Assembly: GCA_030038765.1 (NCBI GenBank)
Contig: JASHRA010000032.1
Location: 1 to 9,741 of the forward strand
Source: Candidatus Dormiibacterota bacterium
GTDB taxonomy: Bacteria; Chloroflexota; Dormibacteria; Aeolococcales; Bog-877
Direction of reading: 5' to 3'
Length of the DNA stretch: 9,741 bases
The notes beneath the pieces were generated by a model. It worked only from the letters and a program-made list of their open reading frames with translations. It was not told the DNA's origin and did not search any database. Position numbers and translations under genes: made by a program. Positions within the stretch are counted from its first letter, which is position 1, and every line of letters begins with the position of its first letter. Positions 1 through 6,557 of this stretch are shown here, in pieces.

Positions 1-93
1 ATCCTGCTCGTGACCGAAGCGGCCGCCCTGGAGCGCGCGCTCCAGCCCCACCTGAGGCGCCGCCCGCCGGCTCCGGCCGGACACCGGCGGTGA
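1..93 (+). CDS. C-terminal end of an unidentified protein (5' partial)
   Basis: Frame 1 is open from the window edge to a TGA at 91-93 and gives a 30-residue tail that starts ILLVTEAAALERALQPHLRR and ends in a Pro/Ala/Arg-rich stretch. The third codon positions are almost all G or C (about 27 of 30). The competing frame 3, which runs into the next gene, has only about 18 of 29, so frame 1 is the likelier coding frame here. The stop overlaps the GTG of the downstream mannosyltransferase (GTGA, 90-93), which suggests a shared transcript with translational coupling. The tail is too short to assign a family and no domain is recognisable. Confidence 0.6.
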   Translation: MLLVTEAAALERALQPHLRRRPPAPAGHRR

Positions 94-1985
94 TCCCCGG
101 GGAGCTGCCCCAGTGGCAGCTCGAGGGGGCGGCCAGCGCCGTCGTGGCGGCCCTCTTCGCCCTCCTCTGCGTGCTCCTGGGCTGGCCCGTCAACCCCCTG
201 GTGGCGGTGCTCATGGTGGCCGCCCTGTGGGGGCTGTCGCTGCTGCTGCGGCGCTACCGCCGTCTGACCCGGCTGGACGGCCGGGACTGCGCCCTCGCCG
301 GCGGCCTGGTGGCGGTGGCCCTGGTGGTCCGCCTGGCCAGCCCGATCTACCTCGATGTCCTCCAGGGACAGCTCACCACCGGCACCGTTCCCGCCCCCGC
401 CGGGGTCCAGCGCAGCCCCACCCACGACATCCTGGGCGTGGGTGCCTGGGGCCTGGGCTACCCCTTCAACAGCAGCGGCTGCGCCCAGGTCCCGGTCGGC
501 CGCGACAACGCCGAGGTCAAGCGCTGCGGCTTCGTCTTCGACGAGGTCTACTTCCCCGTCGACGCCCTCAAGGACCTCAAGGGCATCGACTACTTCGACC
601 CGGAGCCGCCCCTCTCCAAGCTCTTGATCGCCACCGGGATCAGCTGGCTCGGCTTCGACCCCTGGGGCTGGCGCATCATGTCCGCCATCTTCGGCAGCCT
701 GATCATCGGGCTGCTCTACTTCCTCGCCCGCCGGCTCTGGCCCCGGCGAAGACTCTTCGCCTTCCTGGCGGCGCTCTTCCTCAGCCTCGACGGCCTGGAG
801 CTGGTCGAGTCCAGGACCGGCGTGATCGACATCTTCGCCGCCTTCTTCGTCGTCCTCGGCTTCTGGCTCTTCACCCTCCACTGGCACGCCCAGGGCCGCC
901 GGGAGTGGCTCTGCACCCTCTACCTCACCGCCCTGGCGGGCGGCCTGGGGCTAGCCACCAAGGCGGACATGGTGCCCGCCCTGCTGCTGATGGCGCTCCT
1001 GCTCCTGGCCCGCTGGGCCCGTCCCCACGTACGCCTGCGCGGCCCGGGCGGCCGCAACACCCGCTGGCTCCTGCCCCCTGCCCCCGACGACCCCGCCGAG
1101 GCGGCCCGGCGGACCATGGTCCGGAGCCTTCGCTGGGGCTGGCACTACCTCGGCGCCGGCTGCCTCATCCTGCTCGTCTTCTACCTCTCCTTCTTCCGCT
1201 ACTGGACCATCCCGCACACCATCTACGTCAACTTCGCCGACACCAGCGGGCCCTCCGCCACCTGCGAGGGCTTCCGCACCGAGGCCTCGGTCTGCCACCT
1301 GCCCCAGGCCATGACCATCCAGCGGGACCGGCTGGGGCCGGTCACGATCTGGCTGCCCACCTCCTTCAACCTGAAGCAGTCGCTGGTGGACGTGGAGATG
1401 AACAGCCTGGCCGGGCTCAGCTACCAGGCCACGCTCAAGGCGACCCACCCCTTCGCCTCGCCCTACTACACCTGGCCCCTCGACCAGCACCCGGTGCTGT
1501 TCTATGCCGTCTACACCGGCAACGGCGTCTCCAGCTCCGGGGGGCAGACCTACTCCAACTACGCCTGGATCACCGACATGGGCAACCCCGCCATCTTCTG
1601 GGGCGGTCTCTTCGCCCTCGCCGCCTGCCTCTACTGGACCCTCAGGCGGCGTGACCGCGTGGCCCTCTTCATCCTCCTCGGCTTCCTCTTCGACTGGCTC
1701 CTGCTGTGGTCCTGGCCCTCCCGCATCCTCTTCTTCTACGAGATCCTGGAGGCGCTCCCCTTCACCTGCCTGGCGCTCGCCTACTGCTGCACCCGGCTGG
1801 CCCATGCGGAGGCCTCCCTCCAGCTGGGCGGGAGCCGCCTCGGCCCCTACAGCCTGCGTCCCCTGGCCGGGGCCGTGGTCCTGGCCGTGATCCTCAGCTT
1901 CGCCTACTTCTACCCCCTCTGGACCGGCCAGCCCATCCCCTCCAACGACTTCTTCCAGCACATCTGGCTGCCCGGCTGGTACTGA
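90..1985 (+). CDS. Protein O-mannosyltransferase-like, GT39 (PMT family)
   Basis: A 631-aa polytopic membrane protein. Family role: enzymes of this type move mannose from a polyprenyl-phosphate carrier to Ser/Thr of exported proteins on the outer face of the membrane. Visible PMT landmarks are the acidic pair in FDEVYF (D151, E152; the catalytic DE of the first outside loop), DPEPPLSKLLI (170-180, equivalent to the family's HPPLGK-like segment), LDGLELVESRTGVIDIF (233-249), and a C-terminal SRILFFYEILEALPF (544-558) followed by a last membrane segment near 592-610. Hydrophobic segments also lie around 15-53, 66-83, 193-213, 222-236, 247-263, 275-308, 353-369, 501-516 and 523-541, with a large outside region at about 371-500. 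About 65 residues, including C131 and C146, separate the third hydrophobic segment from the DE pair, longer than I expect for the family. GTG at 90 was chosen because it overlaps the upstream stop; the frame is open further upstream and no good ribosome site is seen. The family call is firm; the sugar and acceptor are inferred. Confidence 0.88.
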   Translation: MIPGELPQWQLEGAASAVVAALFALLCVLLGWPVNPLVAVLMVAALWGLSLLLRRYRRLTRLDGRDCALAGGLVAVALVVRLASPIYLDVLQGQLTTGTVPAPAGVQRSPTHDILGVGAWGLGYPFNSSGCAQVPVGRDNAEVKRCGFVFDEVYFPVDALKDLKGIDYFDPEPPLSKLLIATGISWLGFDPWGWRIMSAIFGSLIIGLLYFLARRLWPRRRLFAFLAALFLSLDGLELVESRTGVIDIFAAFFVVLGFWLFTLHWHAQGRREWLCTLYLTALAGGLGLATKADMVPALLLMALLLLARWARPHVRLRGPGGRNTRWLLPPAPDDPAEAARRTMVRSLRWGWHYLGAGCLILLVFYLSFFRYWTIPHTIYVNFADTSGPSATCEGFRTEASVCHLPQAMTIQRDRLGPVTIWLPTSFNLKQSLVDVEMNSLAGLSYQATLKATHPFASPYYTWPLDQHPVLFYAVYTGNGVSSSGGQTYSNYAWITDMGNPAIFWGGLFALAACLYWTLRRRDRVALFILLGFLFDWLLLWSWPSRILFFYEILEALPFTCLALAYCCTRLAHAEASLQLGGSRLGPYSLRPLAGAVVLAVILSFAYFYPLWTGQPIPSNDFFQHIWLPGWY

Positions 1986-1988
1986 GCC

Positions 1989-1992
1989 GGAG
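1989..1992 (+). promoter_or_regulatory. Ribosome binding site of the GT-C-like gene
   Basis: GGAG lies five bases before the GTG at 1998, within the 12-base gap after the mannosyltransferase stop. It decides the start, because the first membrane segment begins within ten residues of this codon. Confidence 0.55.
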
Positions 1993-1997
1993 CCGAC

Positions 1998-4226
1998 GTG
2001 ACCTCGGGAGTGGCCCTCTACTGGCTCCTGGTACTGCTCGCCGGGCTGGTCCTCTCCGACCTGGTCCCGTTTCGCTGGAGCCTCTCCGAGCGCCTCGCCG
2101 CCTCGCTGCTGCTGGGCCTGGTCGCGTCCAGCCTCTGCGCCTTCGGTCTCGCCCTCTGGCTCGGGCTCAGCCCCGGGCTGGCGCTGCTCTCGCCCGCGCT
2201 CCCGCTGCTGCTCGGCCTCGGCCTCGGGGCCCGGCGCTGGCCCCGCCGCCTGCGCCGGGGGCCGCGCTCCTGGGGCAGCTGGCTGGTGGGGGAGTGGGGG
2301 CGGCCGGGGGCCCGCTGGGGTGTCGGCCTCAGCCTGCTCCTGGGGCTGGCCGGCTTCCTGCTCTTCAGCTCGGCGCTGGCCCAGTCCCCGGACGGGATCT
2401 TCGCCTCCTACCCGGCGGTCTGGTCCGACTGGTCGGTCCACGCTGCCTACGCGCGCAGCTTCCTGGTCGGCGCCAATCTGCCTCCCACCGACACCCTGGA
2501 GGTGGGCACGGGGCTGCGCTACCCCTTCCTCGCCGACTTCCAGCCGGCCCTGCTGCAGAGTCTCGGCCAGAGCCTGGTCGGGTCCCTCGACGTTCCCTCC
2601 TGGCTGGTCTCCTGGAGCGCCGCCGTGCTCCTGCTCCACCTCGCCTACCGGGTCACGCGGCGCCGCCTGGCGGCCACCCTGGCCCTGGCGCTGATGCTCT
2701 TCGGGGGCGGGCTCGGCTTCATCGGCCTCTACGGCGACGGCTGCCAGCAGCTGGCCCACACCAGCTCCGACTTCGACGCCGGGGCCTGCACCGAGCTGGG
2801 CGCGGGGACGCCCTCCGCGGTGGCCGGCTTCCTCGTCCACCTGCCCACGGAGCTGGCCCACCTGCCCCGCTCCTACGACGGCCAGAACCAGTCCGATCCC
2901 CCCCTCTCCGACCTCCAGTGGTACGAGCCGCTGCTCGTCTACTGGCTGCCCCAGCGTGACTTCGACTACGGGGTGGCCCTGGTGGCGCTCCTGGCCCTGC
3001 TGCTCTGGGAGGCCTCGCTCGGGCGGCGCCGAGAGCTGGCGCTGGCCGCCGGCCTGATCAGCGCCTGCCTGCCCTGGGTCAACCCCTTCGGCTACCTGGC
3101 CGTCTTCCTCATCGGCGCCTGGTGGCTGGGCCGGCGCGGCTGGTGGCGCGGCCTCGGCCTCTTCCTGCTGCCGCTGCTGCTGCTGGGGCTGCCGCGCGCC
3201 GTCTACCTCCTGAGCGGGCCTCACGGCCAGCTCGCCGGGCCGGTCGGGAGCAACCTCTACCCCGAGCTGGACGTGGGCTGGCTGGCTCACGCGGCCACGG
3301 TCTGCACCGGGGCCCAGTTCCAGGCGGGCGCCAGCTGCGACGCCCTCTACCTGCCCGGCAGCTCGCTGGGGAGCCAGGTCTCCTACCTGGCCCAGAGCCT
3401 CGCCTCGCCGTCGGTCTGGGCCGGGACGCTCGGGTTCTGGCTCGCCAACACGGGCGTCTTCTGCCTCCTGGCCCTGCTCCTGCTGCTCCTGCGCCACCCG
3501 CGCTCGCCGCTCTCGCGCGAGCTGCGCGAGCTCCAGCTGGTCCGCTTCTGGGGCCCCTTCTGGATCCTCTTCCTGCTCGCCAACCTGGTCGTGACCCAAC
3601 CCTGGAACTGGGACAACACCAAGCTCCTCGAGTACTGGTACCTGGGCGCCGCCATACCCGTCGCCTGGCTGCTGGCGGCGCTCTGCCGGCGCCTCTGGGC
3701 CAGCGCGCTGGTGGCCCTGGTCTGCGTCTCCCTGGTCCTCAGCGGGGCCCTCAGCCTGGACATGGCGCTGCTGGGGCAGAGCTCGCTCTTGCAGGCCCCC
3801 AACGCCAGCACCCACCTGGGATGGGCCGACCCCCAGGCGGAGCGGGTGGCGCGCCTGGTGGAGGCGCGAACCCCGAGGAACTCCGTCTTTCTCACCGAGG
3901 GCCAGCCCAACGATCCTGTCACCAGCCTCGCCGGGCGCCGCGTCCTGCTCGCCTACGACGGCTGGCTCTGGAGCTACGGGCAGCCGCTCTCGGGCCCCCT
4001 CGGCGCCGTGCGCCGCATCTACGCCGGCTGCCCGGCGCAGGGGAGCTGCGCCGTGGGGCGTCTGCTGCGCCGCTACCACGTCTCCTACATCGAGTTCGAG
4101 CCCGGCGACTACAACGACATCTCCGTCAACCGCTCCTGGTTCGAGGCCCAGCGCCTGCCGGTCGTGGTCCGCACCAGGGACTACCTCGTGCTCTCGGTGC
4201 GCCGGCTCTGGTCCCGCGCCCGCTAG
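1998..4226 (+). CDS. Large polytopic membrane protein, GT-C-like, uncharacterised
   Basis: A 742-aa protein with about a dozen or more hydrophobic segments and a soluble C-terminal domain at roughly 600-742. After four N-terminal segments comes an outside loop carrying SDWSVH (143-148; D144 and H148), then LRYPFLADFQ (173-182). An acidic residue early in the first large outside loop is the usual place for the catalytic Asp of GT-C glycosyltransferases. Further landmarks are LPWVNPFGYL (358-367), QPWNWDNTKLLEYWYLG (534-550) and, in the C-terminal domain, AGRRVLLAYDGWLWSYG (645-661). I recognise this as a type of uncharacterised membrane protein but cannot name it; a GT-C transferase using a lipid-linked sugar is an inference from topology and motifs. 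Start GTG at 1998 is supported by GGAG at 1989-1992, five bases upstream. The 12-bp gap to the mannosyltransferase suggests one operon. Two Cys pairs in predicted outside loops (C249/C264, C436/C447) fit an exported face. Confidence 0.8.
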   Translation: MTSGVALYWLLVLLAGLVLSDLVPFRWSLSERLAASLLLGLVASSLCAFGLALWLGLSPGLALLSPALPLLLGLGLGARRWPRRLRRGPRSWGSWLVGEWGRPGARWGVGLSLLLGLAGFLLFSSALAQSPDGIFASYPAVWSDWSVHAAYARSFLVGANLPPTDTLEVGTGLRYPFLADFQPALLQSLGQSLVGSLDVPSWLVSWSAAVLLLHLAYRVTRRRLAATLALALMLFGGGLGFIGLYGDGCQQLAHTSSDFDAGACTELGAGTPSAVAGFLVHLPTELAHLPRSYDGQNQSDPPLSDLQWYEPLLVYWLPQRDFDYGVALVALLALLLWEASLGRRRELALAAGLISACLPWVNPFGYLAVFLIGAWWLGRRGWWRGLGLFLLPLLLLGLPRAVYLLSGPHGQLAGPVGSNLYPELDVGWLAHAATVCTGAQFQAGASCDALYLPGSSLGSQVSYLAQSLASPSVWAGTLGFWLANTGVFCLLALLLLLLRHPRSPLSRELRELQLVRFWGPFWILFLLANLVVTQPWNWDNTKLLEYWYLGAAIPVAWLLAALCRRLWASALVALVCVSLVLSGALSLDMALLGQSSLLQAPNASTHLGWADPQAERVARLVEARTPRNSVFLTEGQPNDPVTSLAGRRVLLAYDGWLWSYGQPLSGPLGAVRRIYAGCPAQGSCAVGRLLRRYHVSYIEFEPGDYNDISVNRSWFEAQRLPVVVRTRDYLVLSVRRLWSRAR

Positions 4227-4259
4227 GCCGGGACCTCGCGCCTGCCCCGGCCAGCCCGG

Positions 4260-4273
4260 CAGCGGGAGCGCTG
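4260..4273 (+). other. Small hairpin in the 124-bp gap; weak transcription-end candidate
   Basis: CAGCG (4260-4264) pairs with CGCTG (4269-4273) around a GGAG tetraloop, 33 bases after the GT-C-like stop. It lacks a T-run, and a competing 6-bp pairing (CCAGCC 4251-4256 with GGCTGG 4278-4283) encloses it. The rest of the gap 4227-4350 holds no supported gene. TAGGCT at 4276-4281 fits a relaxed TANNNT -10 element but has no convincing -35. Confidence 0.25.
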
Positions 4274-4341
4274 GCTAGGCTGGGCGGTGACGGCCCCGGC
4301 GACGGTGGCGGGGCCCAGCGGCCGAGGAAGGTGAGCTTGCC

Positions 4342-4346
4342 GAGGA
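4342..4346 (+). promoter_or_regulatory. Ribosome binding site of the amidohydrolase gene
   Basis: GAGGA stands four bases before ATG 4351. A second purine run, GAGGAAGGTGAG, lies at 4324-4335 and is slightly too far away for that ATG. There is no in-frame start codon between the two, so the downstream motif is the probable site. Confidence 0.5.
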
Positions 4347-4350
4347 TGCC

Positions 4351-5205
4351 ATGGCTCGACTGACGGACGTCCACTGCCATCTGGTGCCGCCCCGGCTGCG
4401 CGGCGCGGACGGGCCCAGCTGGCGGGATCCCTGGTTCCGCGACTGCCACCGGGCAGGGGCGCGCTTCGCTTCCGGTGCCGAGGTGGTGGCCGCGCTCGAC
4501 GAGGCTGGCCTGGAGCGCGCCGCCGTCTTCGGCTGGCCCTTCTCCGAGCCCGGCCTGCTGGCCCAGCAGAACGACTACGTGGCAGAGCAGGCCGAGAGCT
4601 CCGGGGGCCGCCTCCTGGGCCTGGCCCTGGTCAACCCGGCCCGGCCCGGCTGGGAGGGGGAGCTGGAGCGCTGCCGCCACCTGGGGCTGCTCGGGGTGGG
4701 GGAGCTGAACGCGGATGCCCAGGGCTTCGAGCTCGACTTCGGCGGCTCCCTGGGAGCGCTGCTGCGCTCGCTGGCGGAGATGGACTGGCCCCTCATGCTC
4801 CACGCCAGCGAGCCGGTGGGACACGCCTACCCGGGCAAGGGGTCCGCCTTCCCCGAGCGTCTCTGGGGGCTCCTGGTGCCGGCCCTGGGGGCGCTGCCCC
4901 GGCTCCGGCTCTGCCTCGCGCACCTGGGCGGCGGGCTGCCCCTCTACGGCCACATGCCCGAGGTGGCGACCCTCTGCCAGCGGCTCTGGTTCGACACCGC
5001 GGCCCTGCCCTACCTCTACTCGGAGGGCGTCCTGGCGGCGGTGGAGGGGATACTGGGGCCGGGCCGGCTCTGCTTCGGCAGCGACTTCCCCCTGCTGGCC
5101 CCGCAGCGCTACCGGGGCCACCTCGATGGGCTCCCCCCGGCCGCCCTGGAGTCGCTCCGGGCCGGGGCGCCGGAGGCCTGGTTGGGGGCGGCGGCCGCCG
5201 GCTAG
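4351..5205 (+). CDS. Metal-dependent amidohydrolase (Amidohydro_2-type TIM barrel)
   Basis: A 284-aa protein, a usual length for compact amidohydrolase-2 family members. The metal and active-site signature is complete: HxH right at the N-terminus (H8 and H10 in DVHCHLVP), E118 in GVGELNADAQGF, H151 in LMLHASEP, H191 in LAHLGGGLP, and D245 in CFGSDFPLL near the C-terminus. The order and spacing match the superfamily's TIM barrel with ligands at strand ends 1, 4, 5, 6 and 8. No signal peptide or membrane segment is present, so it should be cytoplasmic. The family hydrolyses or decarboxylates small molecules, but nothing here identifies the substrate. It has a good ribosome site and is flanked by gaps of 124 and 53 bp, so it may be a single-gene unit or share a transcript with its neighbours. 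The fold assignment is confident; the reaction is unknown. Confidence 0.85.
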   Translation: MARLTDVHCHLVPPRLRGADGPSWRDPWFRDCHRAGARFASGAEVVAALDEAGLERAAVFGWPFSEPGLLAQQNDYVAEQAESSGGRLLGLALVNPARPGWEGELERCRHLGLLGVGELNADAQGFELDFGGSLGALLRSLAEMDWPLMLHASEPVGHAYPGKGSAFPERLWGLLVPALGALPRLRLCLAHLGGGLPLYGHMPEVATLCQRLWFDTAALPYLYSEGVLAAVEGILGPGRLCFGSDFPLLAPQRYRGHLDGLPPAALESLRAGAPEAWLGAAAAG

Positions 5206-5210
5206 CCGCC

Positions 5211-5229
5211 CCGGGCCCGCCCAGCCCGG
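5211..5229 (+). terminator. GC hairpin after the amidohydrolase; possible terminator
   Basis: CCGGGC (5211-5216) pairs perfectly with GCCCGG (5224-5229) around a 7-base loop, five bases after the TAG at 5203-5205. There is no T-run downstream, so an intrinsic terminator is only possible. Its location directly after a stop codon and before a gene with no ribosome site is the main support. Confidence 0.35.
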
Positions 5230-5245
5230 CCCGCTCCGCGACCCC

Positions 5246-5251
5246 GACAAT
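5246..5251 (+). promoter_or_regulatory. Candidate -10 element for a leaderless GT4 transcript
   Basis: GACAAT matches four of six positions of TATAAT and sits seven bases before ATG 5259, where a -10 element would place the RNA start at or next to the A of the ATG. That would explain the missing ribosome site. No recognisable -35 is seen about 17 bases upstream. Speculative. Confidence 0.25.
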
Positions 5252-5258
5252 CTCTGGC

Positions 5259-6557
5259 ATGGACTCGCCCGGGCCAGAGCTGGCCTTCGCCCTCATCGCC
5301 ATGGAGGGCCCGGACCAGTACAGCCAGGCGGGCGGGCTCGGGGTCCGGATCACCCAGCTGGGGCGAGCCCTGGCCGCCGCCGGACTGCCCGCCCGGACCT
5401 ACTTCGTCGGCGACCCTCAGCTCCCGGCCCGGGAGCAGCGCCAGGGGCTGGAGCTGGTGCGGGTGGGACGGGAGATCTCGGCCCAGTTCCCGAGCGGCGT
5501 CTACAGCGGGGAGCAGCTGAAACTCTCCTACCTGGCCGCGCGGCTGCCCGCACGACTGCTGGAGGAGTGGGTCCAGCCCCAGCTGGAGGCCGGCCGGCTC
5601 CCCGTCCTCATGTTCGAGGAGTGGCAGACCGCCGCCTGGGCGACCGGAACCGCCCGGCTGCTCCGGAGCCGGGGACTGGGGCAGCGCTGCCTCGTGCTCT
5701 GGAACGCCAACAACCAGTTCGGCTTCGAGGGCATGGACTGGGTCGGGCTGGACCGGGTGGCGGCCATCACCACCATCAGCCGCCACATGCGGCTCCTGGT
5801 GGAGGGCTACGGGGTGGCGCCCATAGTCATCCCCAACGGGGTCCAGCCGGAGCTGCTGGTCGCGGTCGACCCCGAGGCGGTGGCCCGCCTGCGAGCGGCC
5901 GCCGAGCCCCGCCAGCTGCTCCTCAAGGTGGGCCGCTTCCACCCCGACAAGCGCTGGCTCCAGGCGGTGCGGGGGCTGGGGGAGCTGCGCTCACGAGGCC
6001 GGCCGCTGCGGCTGCTGGTCCGGGGCAGCTCCGACGCCTACGGGGACGAGGTCCGGGCCGCGGCCCGCGAGTGCGGCCTCCGGGTCCAGCTCTGGGAGCA
6101 GCCGGTGCAGGATCTCGGCGACCTGGCCCGAGCCCTGGAGCAGACGCCCGAGGCGGACTTCCTGGAGCTAACCCGCTTCCTCCCCGAGGAGCTGCTGCCG
6201 CCCCTCTACGCGGCCTCCCTGGCGGTGCTCGCCAACTCCGGCTTCGAGCCCTTCGGGCTGGTGGGGCTGGAGGCCATGGCCGCCGGCGGCCTGCCGGTGG
6301 TGGGGGCCACCGGCGAGGACTACGCCCGCCATCTCCACAACAGCCTGGTCATGGAGACCGAGTACGCCTCCGAGCTGGCCACGGCGGTCTCGGCCCTGGA
6401 GGCCAGCCCGGGGCGCGCCCAGGCCATGCGCCAGGCCGCCCGGGCCACGGCCGCCTCCTACAGCTGGCCCCTGGTGGTGGAGGGGGACCTGCTGCCCCGA
6501 CTGCCGCTGCTGGCCCGGCGCCAGGGCTGGCCCTGGCCGGAGAGCCGGTCCGCTTGA
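5259..6557 (+). CDS. Glycosyltransferase, GT4-type (GT-B fold)
   Basis: A 432-aa soluble protein that should transfer a sugar from a nucleotide-sugar donor on the cytoplasmic side. The N-terminal half carries QAGGLGVRITQLGRAL (23-38), a glycine loop like the GGLG of starch/glycogen-synthase-like and other GT4 enzymes. The hinge region has ITTISRHMR (170-178) and VIPNGV (190-195). The donor-binding half begins with LLKVGRFHPDKRW (221-233) and contains FEPFGLVGLEAMAAGGLPVV (329-348), whose E330 and E338 form the E-x7-E motif. There is no membrane segment. ATG 5259 was chosen because no in-frame start exists between it and the preceding stop region. A second ATG at 5301 would remove 14 residues, including the first beta strand (LAFALIAM), so it is less likely. 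No Shine-Dalgarno is visible for either. The donor and acceptor are not deducible. The stop overlaps the next gene's start. Confidence 0.88.
   Translation: MDSPGPELAFALIAMEGPDQYSQAGGLGVRITQLGRALAAAGLPARTYFVGDPQLPAREQRQGLELVRVGREISAQFPSGVYSGEQLKLSYLAARLPARLLEEWVQPQLEAGRLPVLMFEEWQTAAWATGTARLLRSRGLGQRCLVLWNANNQFGFEGMDWVGLDRVAAITTISRHMRLLVEGYGVAPIVIPNGVQPELLVAVDPEAVARLRAAAEPRQLLLKVGRFHPDKRWLQAVRGLGELRSRGRPLRLLVRGSSDAYGDEVRAAARECGLRVQLWEQPVQDLGDLARALEQTPEADFLELTRFLPEELLPPLYAASLAVLANSGFEPFGLVGLEAMAAGGLPVVGATGEDYARHLHNSLVMETEYASELATAVSALEASPGRAQAMRQAARATAASYSWPLVVEGDLLPRLPLLARRQGWPWPESRSA

Noticed and set aside
3168..3194. CTG-rich run resembling a microsatellite
   Set aside because: It encodes the leucine-rich core of a membrane helix in the GT-C-like protein and is interrupted by CCG and GGG; codon bias explains it.
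951..4079. Open minus-strand frame of 1042 codons across both membrane-protein genes
   Set aside because: It lies antisense to two well-supported genes. The product is a low-complexity Gln/Glu/Gly/Ala/Pro/Arg-rich string with no domain or membrane segment, as expected when the complement of GC-ending codons lacks stops.
4276..4281. TAGGCT as a -10 promoter element before the amidohydrolase
   Set aside because: It fits only the relaxed TANNNT pattern, and the region about 17 bases upstream has no resemblance to a -35 element, so it is not listed as a promoter.
4251..5230. Identical 10-mer CCAGCCCGGC in both gaps (4251-4260 and 5221-5230)
   Set aside because: The flanking bases differ, and a ten-base match made of G, C and one A is expected by chance at this composition.
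4126..5250. Minus-strand frame of 374 codons opposite the amidohydrolase
   Set aside because: The plus-strand gene has a complete metal-ligand set and a ribosome site. The antisense product is low complexity.
4715..6553. Upstream part of the long plus-strand frame that ends in the MFS transporter
   Set aside because: It overlaps the amidohydrolase and GT4 genes out of frame and translates to Arg/Pro/Gly-rich noise. The transporter begins at TTG 6554, where hydrophobic coding sequence and a ribosome site appear.
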